Positions 23,653-33,068 are shown, counted from the first letter of the stretch. The stretch is DNA of 43,676 nucleotides from Sphingobium baderi (GCF_001456115.1 NZ_CP013268.1:1-43676), one strand, 5' to 3'. Notes: generated by a model not told the origin, from the sequence alone. Made by a program: numbers and translations.

Positions 23653-26562
23653 TCAGGCAGCAAGCCGCCCAAAATCGATCCGGCTATTCAGATCGAGGTC
23701 GAAGCGGCCATAAGGATTGACGTGGCTGTAAATCAGCGGTGTGAGGCCGCGATAATCATCCGGCGTCATCCGGCCCGTCCATTTCGGTTCCACCAGCACG
23801 CTCTGAAGCATTCGGGTGTTCACATAGACAAGCGACGCTTGCAGCAAATGTAGCGCCAGGACCGAGAGCTGCTGCTCATCGATGCGGTTAGTGGCGATCT
23901 CGCCGCCCTTGCCGAAGAAAACGAACCCATTGGCACTGTTCCAGTTTTCAACGACATTCAGGCCTTCATGAATTTCGCGGCGGAAGGACTCCTCGCGCAG
24001 ATACCGGCACAGGAAGATCGTCTTGACCGCGCGGCCCAGCTCACTCAACGCCTTGTAGGTCGGGTGCATCACCTCGGAGCGGCTAAACCGGCGCAGGATC
24101 GCCTCCGGGTCGGCGGTTTTTGTCTGCATCGCGGCTGCATATTTGACCATCTCGTCATATTGCTGCTCGATCTCATCCCAGTTGATCGGACTGGAGAGGA
24201 TCGGCTGCAAGTGGGGAAGCCGCGTTCGCATGCCGACATCGGGAAGAGCCAGCTTCTGGCGAGCGATCGCTTTCAGGCGGGGTGCAAGCTCAAATCCGAG
24301 AAGCCGGCAAAATGCAAAGCCAACCGCGCTTTGGCCATGACTATCAACATATTGTCGCTGGATTTCCATGTCGGTGCAATGGCGCAGCACGCCCTCGATC
24401 ATGGAGGCGACCTCGGAGGAAGAGCAGCGCTTGAGCTGGGAATAGACGCATGTCGCGCGTCGTTCGACATGCCAGTAGATCATGACGCCCCGTCCACCAT
24501 AACGCGCATGCCATTCCGTCATCAGGTTGCGATCCCAGGCTCCGAACTTTGTGGAATCTGACGCACAGGCCGTGCCGGCGTCCCCCCAGACTGCAGCATT
24601 GCGGATTGCCAGGGTCGCATTCGCAACCCTGGCACACGCCTCCTTGAGCGCCGCGGCATGAACGAAGCGGCGATGGACATGCAGCAGCTCTTCATAGCTG
24701 ACATCGGGGGTGGCGCCGGCGATCCGCTTGAGCCCGGCATTCGTTCCCAGGCCGTAGAGGCATAGCAGGAGACGTTGATCCAGCGCGGTTTTCGGCAGTG
24801 CAACACGCGAGGCCGATGTTTCGAACGCTTCGAGAAGTCCCGTATCAAGGGCAGCCTCCTTCAGTACGTCGAGCAGCCCGGTCATCGGCCAGCGTTGGCC
24901 GATCTCGGTCTTGATCGAGGCGAGACCCCTGGGTTCGGGCAAGGGTTTGAACGGGGTGAGAGATATACGGTTCTCGCCGCGCCACAGCAGCCGAACCTTG
25001 TCGTTCCGGGGAATATTGGCATTGAGGAGCAACAGTTCCTGAGCAAGCTCTTCCCGGATGGCGCTTGAAAATGCACGCGCATCCGCCGTCAGGTTCAATC
25101 CTGTGTAATATGCTTCTCGCCGCGCATCGAAGTCCTTGGGAAGATCGTCATCGGGATTGCGGTATCGGTCCGCCCCGACAACCCAGATTTCCTTAGAACG
25201 GATGCGATCGCGCAGTTGCGCGAGGACACAAAGCTCATAACTGATCCGGTTTACGCGCCCCTCTTCATCAATGACGGAACTGCGCCATCTCGCCGGAATG
25301 ACCTCGTCGACCGGCACTGCGTGCGGCGGCACGTAGCGGCATCCATCATCCACTTTGCTTCTGATCCAGTCCAGGGCCGCCAGCACCGGACGCCACACGG
25401 CGTTGTTCGACCGGAACTCCAGTGCCGAAAGCAGGCTTGGCAGCATACGGCGATAATGATTGGCCCATGACCTCCGCATCACCTTGTAGATCCGCCGATC
25501 CAAGGCGCCCTTTGCCTGGCTTTCCTTGATGATCGCCGCCAGTTTGTCCTTGCCGGCGATTGGGAAAATGACATCGCAGATGCGCCCGGATGGATCGTCG
25601 ATCGAAGCGCTGGCAATCTCGACCAGGAGTCGCTCCTTGCCATAGACCCGCTCGATGTCTTTCGCGATATCGCCCACCACCTTGCGTTTCGAGCGCGATC
25701 CGATCTTATGGACCGTCTCGATCAGCAGGTCGACCATCGCATCCGTAAGCTGAGCTTCCCGCGCCATCAGATAAACGGCATAGAGCCCGAGCTGGCGCGC
25801 CGGTACATGCCGGCGCATCTCCGAGGCTTTCTCGCCGGCAACCCGGCGAACGATCTGATCGACCCATGCCTTGCCCGTGACCGATAGGAAATCTCGGGGA
25901 AGAGCAAGCCGTTGGATAAAGGCGAGTTTGGCGGTCACGCCAAGAATGTTTTCGAGCGTCGCCTGACCTGCATCCCCCTTCATCGTGTTGAAGCCGGTCG
26001 GGCCATCGGGATCGGCGAGCGAGGCTTCCAGCAAGGCGACCGCATCCGGCGCAAGCCGATCGCGGACTCGGGCCAACAGGGCCTCCAGATAGAGGTGTCG
26101 TTGCGAACGGACGAGGCGTTCCAGCTCCTTGCGCGACGGCCCATAGATACGGCGGTCGCGGCACCACAGGAAAACATGCTCGAGCATGGCATTGATCGGC
26201 TGCCCGCCCGCACAAAGATCGTCGGAAATCCACCTCGACAACGCCCTGCGATCCGTCTGCGTCATACGGCGGAACCCGAGATGCCGCAAAATCTCCGCGC
26301 AATGCCGGCGGGCGGTGCGCCCGGAAAAATCATAGTGGTTCACGGATTTGGCATCGAGACCAAGTTGCTCCGCCAGATACAAGACACCGTCGGAGGGTAT
26401 CGACGCATGATCCGGCACAAAGAAGCCATGCCCGGCGAAAAATCTAAGCTGAACCGCCAATCCCAGTCGTGCCGTCTCCGCTTTGCCGGTCACGAACGCG
26501 ATGTCCGAAAAACTCAGGCTCCAGGAGCCGATCAGATCCCCACTCGAAACGCCAAGGCTCAT
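23653..26562 (-). CDS. tnpA: Tn3 family transposase of transposon 2
   Basis: A 969-residue transposase from the ATG at 26562, only distantly related to the one at 904-3855. The probable DDE residues are the Asp of SDSTKFGAW (about residue 667), the Asp of YVDSHGQS (about 739) and the Glu of [10 protein letters not shown] (about 871). The frame is intact and the terminal repeats are present, so the element may still move. The resolvase gene lies downstream on the same strand. Confidence 0.95.
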   Translation of the reverse strand: MSLGVSSGDLIGSWSLSFSDIAFVTGKAETARLGLAVQLRFFAGHGFFVPDHASIPSDGVLYLAEQLGLDAKSVNHYDFSGRTARRHCAEILRHLGFRRMTQTDRRALSRWISDDLCAGGQPINAMLEHVFLWCRDRRIYGPSRKELERLVRSQRHLYLEALLARVRDRLAPDAVALLEASLADPDGPTGFNTMKGDAGQATLENILGVTAKLAFIQRLALPRDFLSVTGKAWVDQIVRRVAGEKASEMRRHVPARQLGLYAVYLMAREAQLTDAMVDLLIETVHKIGSRSKRKVVGDIAKDIERVYGKERLLVEIASASIDDPSGRICDVIFPIAGKDKLAAIIKESQAKGALDRRIYKVMRRSWANHYRRMLPSLLSALEFRSNNAVWRPVLAALDWIRSKVDDGCRYVPPHAVPVDEVIPARWRSSVIDEEGRVNRISYELCVLAQLRDRIRSKEIWVVGADRYRNPDDDLPKDFDARREAYYTGLNLTADARAFSSAIREELAQELLLLNANIPRNDKVRLLWRGENRISLTPFKPLPEPRGLASIKTEIGQRWPMTGLLDVLKEAALDTGLLEAFETSASRVALPKTALDQRLLLCLYGLGTNAGLKRIAGATPDVSYEELLHVHRRFVHAAALKEACARVANATLAIRNAAVWGDAGTACASDSTKFGAWDRNLMTEWHARYGGRGVMIYWHVERRATCVYSQLKRCSSSEVASMIEGVLRHCTDMEIQRQYVDSHGQSAVGFAFCRLLGFELAPRLKAIARQKLALPDVGMRTRLPHLQPILSSPINWDEIEQQYDEMVKYAAAMQTKTADPEAILRRFSRSEVMHPTYKALSELGRAVKTIFLCRYLREESFRREIHEGLNVVENWNSANGFVFFGKGGEIATNRIDEQQLSVLALHLLQASLVYVNTRMLQSVLVEPKWTGRMTPDDYRGLTPLIYSHVNPYGRFDLDLNSRIDFGRLAA

Positions 26563-26639
26563 AACGCCGCTCCCTTATCGGAGCGGAACGTCGTTCCTCG
26601 CATGGGCGATCGTCAACAACAACCAGCCCGTTCCCGACG

Positions 26640-26684
26640 TGTTCTCCAAGATGACCAAAATCGCAGCTTCGGGCCGACTGGGCC
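26640..26684 (-). repeat. Right terminal inverted repeat of transposon 2
   Basis: Inverted partner of 22581-22625. Confidence 0.85.
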
Positions 26685-26872
26685 AAATAAGCGTCCAGCG
26701 CCGTTCCCTGCCGGATCGCCGCGAAGATGTGGTGGCGGGCCAGGTGGTTGGGATAGTCCGATGCTCCGGGCACCGTCACGATCAGCATCGGTAGCGCGGC
26801 CAGGGCGATGAAAAGCGCGATCCAGTATCGGGCGAGGCCCTGCAGGGGCCGTGTCTCGGTCGCCGGGGGCAT
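26685..26872 (-). pseudogene. Membrane protein gene, 5' fragment cut by transposon 2
   Basis: The first 62 codons of a protein starting MPPATETRPLQGLARYW. It has one predicted membrane helix (WIALFIALAALPMLIVTV) followed by SDYPNHLARHHIFAAI, a motif I associate with multi-pass membrane proteins of unknown function. The rest is lost at the transposon end. Its ATG follows the stop of the response-regulator fragment by one base. Confidence 0.65.
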
Positions 26873-26873
26873 G

Positions 26874-26996
26874 TCAGGCCACCAGTGCGGCATCTTCCGC
26901 GTCAACGTCGCGCAGCGCATCCGCGAAGATTTCGGCCGCCATCATCCGCACAAGCGGCTCGTCCTCAACTACCAGCACCGTGACACTGCTCTCCAT
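26874..26996 (-). pseudogene. Response-regulator receiver fragment (40 aa)
   Basis: A strong AAGGAGG site precedes the ATG at 26996. The product begins like a CheY receiver domain (VTVLVVEDEPLVRMMAAEIF), including the acidic pair EDE that binds magnesium. It then ends after 40 residues, before the phospho-accepting aspartate, so it cannot act as a receiver. It is best explained as the remnant of an internal deletion. The following membrane-protein ATG lies one base beyond its stop. Confidence 0.6.
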
Positions 26997-27105
26997 GCGC
27001 GCCTCCTTTTTGGTGTGAGGGCGGAGCCGGGGTCGCGCGCTCCGCCCTCTTTCCATCGCCATTTCCCACAGAGGCCGATGGAAATCCTTGTTTCACGCCG
27101 ATCCG

Positions 27106-27519
27106 CTACCCTTTCTCTCTCCGGTTAAATTCCGCCACGTCGCGCAAGGTTGCAGCCCAATAGGCGAGGGCCAGGCCCTCGTCCTCATTCTCGCCTCTGC
27201 TGACCGTGGCATAGATGCCCAGCGCCTGCGCGAAATCGTCCGTGGTCGCGACGCCGCTCTTTTCCAGAAACGCGCTCACAACCGCCAGCGCCCCGCCGAT
27301 CGCCTTCACCAACGCGGGATCGAGCGACGTCGCCCGCTCACGCGACCGCCGATCGGGATCGGCAGCATCATCGGCACGCAAGGCAGTCAGTCGCGCGGCA
27401 ATGTCATGGGCCTGTTGAAGATAGATCGCTGCGGCATCCTCGCCGGCCCGATCGAGCAAATCGAGCGCCTCGGCCATCAACGCGACCGCGCGACCGCGCA
27501 GGGCGGTCTTGTCCGTCAT
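27106..27519 (-). CDS. Hypothetical protein downstream of the GGDEF gene
   Basis: A 137-residue, Ala-rich, mostly helical protein with no membrane segment or recognised domain. Its ATG overlaps the stop of the GGDEF gene (ATGA), so the two are probably co-translated and could work together. Regular helical patterns (RGRAVALMAEALDLLDRAG, then YLQQAHDIAARLTALR) suggest a helical bundle. The stop is followed by about 105 bp without features before the response-regulator remnant. Confidence 0.75.
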   Translation of the reverse strand: MTDKTALRGRAVALMAEALDLLDRAGEDAAAIYLQQAHDIAARLTALRADDAADPDRRSRERATSLDPALVKAIGGALAVVSAFLEKSGVATTDDFAQALGIYATVSRGENEDEGLALAYWAATLRDVAEFNRREKG

Positions 27520-28427
27520 GCAGGCTGCTCGCGAAGCGGGCCGCTCGCCTGCTCCCGCCCGTCGCGCTGAGGCTGATCCGCCCAGGTGATTTCACAGGCG
27601 TTCTTGCCGGCCCGCTTCGCCACGAACATCGCCTGATCGGCCGCGTGCATGAGCGCAGCGGGATCGCGCGGGACGTGCGGCGGAATGACTAGCGCGCCCA
27701 TGCTGCACGTCACCGGATGCTCGCCCGCCGCCAGCACGGCCGACACACGCGAATGAAGCGTGCGCGCGAACATCTCGCCCGCGTCCGCTGGATGCACGCG
27801 GAGCAACACCGCGAACTCGTCGCCACCGATCCGCCCGAAAGCATCCTCGCGCCTGATGCTACCCGCCGCGCCGCGCGCGAAGGTCCGTAGCACGGCGTCG
27901 CCGGCGGCATGGCCGTGGGCGCTGTTGACGCCCTTGAAATCGTCAAGATCGAAGATCGCCAGCAACAGCGTCTCGCTGGCCCTGCTGGCGACGGTAAGCG
28001 CCTCTGAAAACCGCTCGTTGAACGTCTCGCCGTTCAGCGCGCCGGTCTTGCGGTCGCGCAGCGCGAGATGCCGTTGGCGGTCAAACGATCGGCGGAAACT
28101 CACGATCGTTGCGGCGACAAACAGATAGGTCGCGACCCGCACGCCGGTTCGGACCGCCAGCGAGGCCGAGACCCCGCCATCGTCCAGATGCGGAACGATG
28201 GCGAGGATCGCGGTAAGCAAAGCAACAAAATACGCAGCGCGTTCGCCTAGCGCCCATCCAGCGGCGCATATGATCGGAACGTAAAGCGGAAGCAAGCCAG
28301 CGCTGGGATAGGCGTGGTTCGCCCATGAAAGGGCGGTGACGGCAACGAGGATCGCGAACCAGGCATGTTCGCGCGGCAGGGATTCCAGACGTTCGGCCAT
28401 TCGGCCGACAGGGAGATGACTGTTCAC
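27516..28427 (-). CDS. Membrane-bound diguanylate cyclase (GGDEF domain)
   Basis: About 303 residues from a GTG at 28427 with GGTGGGAAG upstream; the next ATG (28400) lacks a ribosome-binding site. Residues about 20-115 contain several membrane helices (WFAILVAVTALSW, LLPLYVPIICAAGWAL, FVALLTAILAIV and VATYLFVAATIV). The GGDEF domain has the intact active-site motif in IGGDEFAVL (about residue 201) and, five residues before it, an RRED match to the RxxD inhibitory site. The enzyme should make cyclic di-GMP from GTP with product feedback. It is preceded by a 361-bp gap that contains a large nested inverted repeat and is coupled to the following hypothetical gene. Confidence 0.9.
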   Translation of the reverse strand: MNSHLPVGRMAERLESLPREHAWFAILVAVTALSWANHAYPSAGLLPLYVPIICAAGWALGERAAYFVALLTAILAIVPHLDDGGVSASLAVRTGVRVATYLFVAATIVSFRRSFDRQRHLALRDRKTGALNGETFNERFSEALTVASRASETLLLAIFDLDDFKGVNSAHGHAAGDAVLRTFARGAAGSIRREDAFGRIGGDEFAVLLRVHPADAGEMFARTLHSRVSAVLAAGEHPVTCSMGALVIPPHVPRDPAALMHAADQAMFVAKRAGKNACEITWADQPQRDGREQASGPLREQPA

Positions 28428-28540
28428 GCGCTTCCCACCCCTACCGCAAAGCTCCATCTGCACTCGCCGGCGACAGTCGATCGGACAGCCGACCGCACGC
28501 CGCCACATCGGAAGCGTGCAGCCGGCAGCAACCGGCCATT

Positions 28541-28644
28541 GGAAACCTGATGTAAGTCAGGCGCGAACACCTTTGGGCCAAGGGCCTTGGACATGCGTGT
28601 TCGCTGCCCGGTCGCTGAAGCTCGTCTTACATTGAGAGGTTTCC
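28541..28644. other. 104-bp nested inverted-repeat structure upstream of the GGDEF gene
   Basis: Four pairs of arms nest in register: GGAAACCT/AGGTTTCC (28541 and 28637), ATGTAAG/CTTACAT (28550 and 28626), GCGAACAC/GTGTTCGC (28563 and 28597) and CCAAGG/CCTTGG near the centre (about 28578-28590). All arms are perfect. On the minus strand it lies in the probable 5' leader of the GGDEF gene, 114 bp before the start. It could be a structured RNA, a folded DNA site or a small element remnant. Confidence 0.55.
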
Positions 28645-28753
28645 ACGCCTCTGCCCCCCTCTCAGCGGGCGCGTGTCGTTTAGAGGAAAAGCATTACGAA
28701 TTGCAAATAAAGTGCAGTTCCGCACGTTCGCGGCGCTGCCCTCCGCTAAGTCG

Positions 28754-28763
28754 TTTAAACGAT
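28754..28763. repeat. CGTTTAAACG palindrome, copy 4
   Basis: Downstream of the Xre regulator gene in the otherwise gene-free gap before the GGDEF gene. Confidence 0.6.
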
Positions 28764-28788
28764 CTCAACCAACGCAGAGGCGCGATCG

Positions 28789-29022
28789 TCACTCGCGAAA
28801 TAGGTCCACCACATGACAGCCCAGCGCGCCCGCAATCGAATCCAACAGTTCCAACGTGGGGTTGCCGCGTCCGTTTTCTATGCGCGATAGATACGAGGCA
28901 GTAACGCCGGATCGCTCCGATAATTCTGTTTGGGACATTTCGAGTTGCACGCGGCGCTCGCGGCAGTTTCGGCCGACAAGCATCGCGAAGCTCTCTACTC
29001 CGGCAAGAGCTGGTTGGTTCAT
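28789..29022 (-). CDS. Xre-family transcriptional regulator
   Basis: A 77-residue helix-turn-helix protein that is little more than the Xre/Cro domain: MSQTELSERSGVTASYLSRI, then ENGRGNPTLELLDSIAGALG. Its start overlaps the stop of the DUF6118-like gene by four bases. Small Xre regulators in this position on mobilisable plasmids often control the adjacent mobilisation genes, but the target is not known here. The nearby CGTTTAAACG palindrome (28754-28763) is a possible binding site; this is only a suggestion. Confidence 0.88.
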   Translation of the reverse strand: MNQPALAGVESFAMLVGRNCRERRVQLEMSQTELSERSGVTASYLSRIENGRGNPTLELLDSIAGALGCHVVDLFRE

Positions 29023-29756
29023 GGTTTTTGTCCGCTATCCGCTTTGACCTCAATCGTGCAGCGCACGGGCTTTGCCGCCTTTTCCGCCTGCTCACGGCAT
29101 TTCTGCACCGTCTCGCGATTGGCATCCGTCAGCGGGGAAGCCGCGACGATCAGCGCCCAGCTCTCCGGATCGGCCGCCTGCATCAACCGCTGCCCCGCCC
29201 CCCACGGGCCAGGCTCATTGAGAACGCGGGTCGCCATACGCTCGGGCCAGCGCCAGCTATCGGGGGTCGCCCGCGCGAGCGGGCCGGCAAGTAGGGCGTA
29301 GAGCAACAGCCCCAGCACCACGCCGCAAGCGCCGATGACATACAGCCAGCGGTTTTGCTCGTCGCCGCGCCGCGCCGATGCGAGACGGTTGCCGATCTCG
29401 CGCGCGGCCTGGTCCAGCGCCGTGCGCGCCTCGGTGATAAGGCGCTGATCCTCGCGGCGCGCGTTCGTGGCGGCGCTGGCGATCTCACCCGCCATATGCG
29501 CCGGGTCCATCGACAGGGCGGGGCTTTTCCGCATGGCGGCGATCTGCTGGGCCAGCACCCCCAGCACTTGCTCGGTGCGCCCCAGCGTCGGCTCGTAATC
29601 GGGAATCTCGATATTCTCGCGCGCGGCGGTCAGCCCCTCGATCGCGGCGCGCAGCAACGCCACCTCGCCATGCACCGACGCCAACCGATCCTCGACCCGC
29701 GCGAACGCCAGCGCCGGATCGTCAGCGTCGCCAAAACTATCATCCTCTTCCCGCAT
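29019..29756 (-). CDS. DUF6118-like membrane protein
   Basis: A 245-residue protein with an N-terminal cytoplasmic region rich in helices (VEDRLASVHGEVALLRAAIE), probably coiled coil, then one membrane helix around residues 140-160 (VIGACGVVLGLLLYALL) and a C-terminal region with WPERMATRVLNEPGPWGAGQ. This layout matches what I recall of DUF6118, found next to TraA on alphaproteobacterial mobilisable plasmids. Its role is unknown. It is upstream of and overlaps the Xre gene, and lies downstream of traA on the same strand. Confidence 0.75.
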   Translation of the reverse strand: MREEDDSFGDADDPALAFARVEDRLASVHGEVALLRAAIEGLTAARENIEIPDYEPTLGRTEQVLGVLAQQIAAMRKSPALSMDPAHMAGEIASAATNARREDQRLITEARTALDQAAREIGNRLASARRGDEQNRWLYVIGACGVVLGLLLYALLAGPLARATPDSWRWPERMATRVLNEPGPWGAGQRLMQAADPESWALIVAASPLTDANRETVQKCREQAEKAAKPVRCTIEVKADSGQKP

Positions 29757-29835
29757 CGCCGCCTCCGTCCGTCTATATTTGACAATTTTTCACAACATCC
29801 AACGAAATCAAATGATAAGGCGGCGCGCGACCCGA

Positions 29836-29864
29836 AAGTCTCAATAGCGACTCTCTTGAGACTT
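29836..29864. other. Inverted repeat AAGTCTCAA/TTGAGACTT
   Basis: Perfect 9-bp arms separated by 11 bases, immediately next to the terminator hairpin at 29867. It lies in the likely promoter region of the DUF6118-like gene and could be an operator. Confidence 0.4.
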
Positions 29865-29866
29865 AC

Positions 29867-29901
29867 TGGCCTGCCAGTCGTGGGACTGGCAGGCCATTTT
29901 T
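29867..29901 (+). terminator. Strong hairpin followed by T5, between traA and the DUF6118-like gene
   Basis: TGGCCTGCCAGTC pairs perfectly with its complement (13-bp stem, four-base loop) and is followed by TTTTT on the plus strand. As a plus-strand terminator it would stop antisense transcription into traA. On the minus strand the stem could still mark the end of the traA transcript, although no T-run follows there. Confidence 0.65.
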
Positions 29902-29913
29902 CCGGTCGGCCAA

Positions 29914-32900
29914 TTACCGGCTAAGGCCACGATCGCGGCCAATCCCAAGTTCGTGCGTCAACTGGTGGCTAAGGTCGCGCCCGCGCCCCATGCCCATCTC
30001 AAGCCCCAGCTCGCGCTCACGGCCGCGCAGGATCGATTCCACCTGGGGATCGCGCTCAAGGCTTTTCGCCATGCCCGCCATTTCCTTGCCCGCCTTCTCG
30101 CGGCCCGTCATGTCGCCGGCGCGATAAAGCCGGTCACGGTCCTGGGAGAGCTGTTGCCAGCGTTCCACGAACCGATCGGCGCGCAAGTTCGGATCGGCCC
30201 GCACCTTGGCCTCCTGCGCCATCGCATCCATCATCGGGCCGCTGCGCCCCGCCGCCGCCTCATGGAGCAAGCCGGGTTCGCGCTGGAACGCCGATGCCAT
30301 ATCGCGCGAAGCCCCCGCCCTGATCTGGTCCAGCGCCTCGGTCGCGCGCTCGAGCGCGACCTTCTGATGCTCCAATACCGGCCCGCCCGATGCGCGGGCC
30401 TGCAACACCGCCTCGGCCGAACGCGAGGCCCGCTCGACCGCGCGCCGGAAATCATGGGTAAGGCCCTGCTCGGCACGCGCCGGGGCTTCCTTCGCCGGCG
30501 TCGGCGTGCGCGACGACAGTTTCAGCCCATCGAACATGCCCCGCTTGGGAGCCGCTTTTTCCTTCGCGCCCTGCGCTGGCTCGGCCGCCTTCGCCGGCTC
30601 GGCCGACAGCTTCAAGCCGTCGAACATGCCGCGCCGCGGCTGTCGCTCGGCCGCGGCCTTCGCATCCCCTGCGCCGCGGCCCTCGCCGATCTCGCGTGGG
30701 CGTGGATCTCCGCCCATCTGGCGCATGGTGCCAGCACGCGGGCCAAGAAGCTCCACACCCTTGCGCTCGGGCGCATCCGGCAATCGGATCTCGCCCGACA
30801 GACCGCGCCGATCGGCGAACGATTGCGCCTCGGCGTCGCGGTCCCGATACATGGGATAATCCGACGCCATATCCTTCGCCCGCTCGCGCGACAGCGTGCG
30901 GACAAGCCGCCGATCGTCGGCGAAGTCGTCGCGGCCATAGTGGAGCTGCACGCCCTCACGGTGCCGCGACAGCGCCACATAGGCCGCATGGCGGTCCATC
31001 CCCGGCGTCGCCAGCACATGCCCCTGATCGACCGTCACGCCCTGCGATTTGTGGATGGTCGCGGCATAGCCATGATCGACATGGGCATAGTCCTTGAGGT
31101 CGAACGCCACCTGTCGGCCATCATCGAGCCGCACCGCCATGCTGTCGGGCGACACGCGCTCGACCTTCCCCAGCGTGCCGTTCTTCACGCCTAGCCCGCG
31201 CTCGTTTTTCAGGAACATGATGCGGTCGCCGGTCGCGAACTCGCGCGCGCCCCGCTCGGCCGAAATCCGCACGTCCTGCCCCAGCTCGCCGGCTTCGCGC
31301 AGCCGATCGCGCGCGGCCTGGTTCAAATCACGAACCTCGGCATTGGTGTGGGTGAGGATGATCCGCGTCTTTTCGGGATCGGCAAGCCGCTGCGCGTCCC
31401 ATGTGTCGATCAGCTCGGCCCGCGCAGCCTCGCGCGTCTCGGCCGCGTGGACCATGCCATGCTCGGCATAGGCATGGATCGCCTCGCCGGTCCTGCCCGT
31501 CGCCAGCGCCCGCGTGGCGTCCTTCTGCCAGTCCTCATGCTGCCGGCGAACCTCGCTGATCTCGGCCGCGCCGTGGCGCTCGGCAAGGGACCGGAACGCC
31601 GCCCCGGCCTCGATCGCCTGCAACTGCTCGGGATCGCCGACAAGGACCACCTTCGCGCCGGCCCTTTCGGCCTCGGACAATACGCGCTCCATCTGGCGCG
31701 TGCCGATCATGCCCGCCTCGTCGATCACCAGCACGTCGCGCGGGCCTAGCAGCTCGCGGCCCTGGTCCCACTGATATTCCATGCTCGCGATCGTGCGGGA
31801 CTGGATGCCGGAACCGCCCTCAAGCCCCTCGGCCGCGATGCCGGACAAGGCCGCGCCGCGCACCTGATAGCCGGCGCGCTCCCATTCGTCGCGCGCCACG
31901 CCCAACATGGTCGATTTGCCGGTGCCGGCATAGCCGACGACGATTGCCAGGTCGTTCTTGCCGGTGATATGCGCCAGGGCGTCCTTTTGCTGGCTTCCCA
32001 GCGCAAGGCTTCCACTCTCGGCGGTGTCTCGCCCCCCCATTTGAGACGCCGCCGAGAGACCATGCCCCGCCCGATCCGCAAGCCGATCGCCGGCCTGGCT
32101 CAACCGCTGCTCGGTGTCGATCATGTCGCGCGACGTGAACCGATCCTCGCCGCGCCCGTCCTTCCCCAGCGCCACCAGCTCGGGCGAGGTCCGCACCGCG
32201 CTCATCACCTGGTCGAACTGATCCTTGCCGTCGCTGTGCCGGAACGCGAACTGCGCCAGGTCGCGCCGCGTGAACGTCGCCTGCTGGCGCGTGATCGCGT
32301 CCAGCGCGATCTCGGGCCGCGCAATGATCTTCTCGCCATTTTCGCGCGCGATCCGGGCATGGTCCTCGACCCGCTCGGCCTCAAGCCCTTGTTCGGGCAT
32401 CCGCGATGCAGCCGGCCCGATCTTGTGTTGCGGCTCAAGGTCGATCCCCTGCGCCGCCAACGTGCGATGGTCGATCCGCGCGTCAATATCCAGCTCGGCA
32501 AGGCGCTGGTTCACATGGTCGGCCCACGCCTCGCGCCACTCCTTCAGGAGCGCCGTGCTGTTCCACTCGACTACCTTCTTGCCGAAGCCGTCCGGGCTGA
32601 TTTCACGCATCGACAACATGACATGCGCGTGCGGCTTGGGCTGGCCGTCCTTGCCCATGTCCCAATGCACATTGAGGTCGGCCACCATGCCGCGTTCGAC
32701 GAACTGCTTTTCGACGAACTCGCGGGCGAGCTGGACGCCCTGCTGCTGGTTCAGCTCGCGCGGAATCGAGAACTCGACTTCGCGGGCAAGTTGCGCGTCC
32801 TTGCGCTTCTCGCCGGCCTCCACCTCGTTCCACAAGGTCGCGCGATCGTTTAAACGCTCCGGCGCACCTTCGGGCAGCATGATTTCCGAATGGACGACGC

Positions 32901-33039
32901 CGGCCTTGTTCGAGAAATCATGATCGCGCCCGAGTCGGTCATCGTGCAGCCGCTCCGCCGCACGATAGGCCGCGCTCGCAACGGCGCTCGATCCACTGGA
33001 TCGGCCAATGACTTTCGCGGAGAAATGGTAGATTGCCAT
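29914..33039 (-). CDS. traA: Ti-type conjugative relaxase/helicase TraA
   Basis: A 1,041-residue relaxase from the ATG at 33039 (MAIYHFSAKVIGR, the classic MobA/MobL start). The relaxase domain spans about residues 1-230 with histidine motif HWDMGKDGQPKPHAH near residue 130. The helicase region has Walker A GYAGTGKST (about 368), Walker B LVIDEAGM and the UvrD-like C-terminal HKSQGVTVDQ with YVALSRH. The linker contains two exact copies of RGMFDGLKLS (about residues 802 and 831). The protein nicks and unwinds plasmid DNA for transfer. An oriT-like sequence lies just upstream of its start, and traC is divergent. A CGTTTAAACG site is inside the gene near residue 62. Confidence 0.95.
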   Translation of the reverse strand: MAIYHFSAKVIGRSSGSSAVASAAYRAAERLHDDRLGRDHDFSNKAGVVHSEIMLPEGAPERLNDRATLWNEVEAGEKRKDAQLAREVEFSIPRELNQQQGVQLAREFVEKQFVERGMVADLNVHWDMGKDGQPKPHAHVMLSMREISPDGFGKKVVEWNSTALLKEWREAWADHVNQRLAELDIDARIDHRTLAAQGIDLEPQHKIGPAASRMPEQGLEAERVEDHARIARENGEKIIARPEIALDAITRQQATFTRRDLAQFAFRHSDGKDQFDQVMSAVRTSPELVALGKDGRGEDRFTSRDMIDTEQRLSQAGDRLADRAGHGLSAASQMGGRDTAESGSLALGSQQKDALAHITGKNDLAIVVGYAGTGKSTMLGVARDEWERAGYQVRGAALSGIAAEGLEGGSGIQSRTIASMEYQWDQGRELLGPRDVLVIDEAGMIGTRQMERVLSEAERAGAKVVLVGDPEQLQAIEAGAAFRSLAERHGAAEISEVRRQHEDWQKDATRALATGRTGEAIHAYAEHGMVHAAETREAARAELIDTWDAQRLADPEKTRIILTHTNAEVRDLNQAARDRLREAGELGQDVRISAERGAREFATGDRIMFLKNERGLGVKNGTLGKVERVSPDSMAVRLDDGRQVAFDLKDYAHVDHGYAATIHKSQGVTVDQGHVLATPGMDRHAAYVALSRHREGVQLHYGRDDFADDRRLVRTLSRERAKDMASDYPMYRDRDAEAQSFADRRGLSGEIRLPDAPERKGVELLGPRAGTMRQMGGDPRPREIGEGRGAGDAKAAAERQPRRGMFDGLKLSAEPAKAAEPAQGAKEKAAPKRGMFDGLKLSSRTPTPAKEAPARAEQGLTHDFRRAVERASRSAEAVLQARASGGPVLEHQKVALERATEALDQIRAGASRDMASAFQREPGLLHEAAAGRSGPMMDAMAQEAKVRADPNLRADRFVERWQQLSQDRDRLYRAGDMTGREKAGKEMAGMAKSLERDPQVESILRGRERELGLEMGMGRGRDLSHQLTHELGIGRDRGLSR
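32847..32856. repeat. CGTTTAAACG palindrome, copy 5
   Basis: Within traA, about 190 bp after its start codon. Confidence 0.6.
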
Positions 33040-33068
33040 GACGATACGAAACTTACCTTTCTTAGCGC

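Larger units (their letters stand above)
22581..26684. mobile_element. Tn3-family transposon 2 (tnpA, resolvase)
   Basis: A 4,104-bp unit with terminal inverted repeats of about 45 bp (22581-22625 and 26640-26684): the first 30 bases are identical and three mismatches follow. It carries a transposase and a resolvase read in the same direction, with no passenger gene. The flanking 5-mers are AGATA and AAATA, not identical. The left flank is the traG remnant and the right flank the 5' end of a different membrane protein gene, so the two sides did not come from a single simple insertion. Confidence 0.85.

Noticed and set aside
28541..28644. Integron attC site
   Set aside because: The size and folding fit, but the conserved core sites at the ends (RYYYAAC and GTTRRRY) are absent and there is no cassette arrangement.
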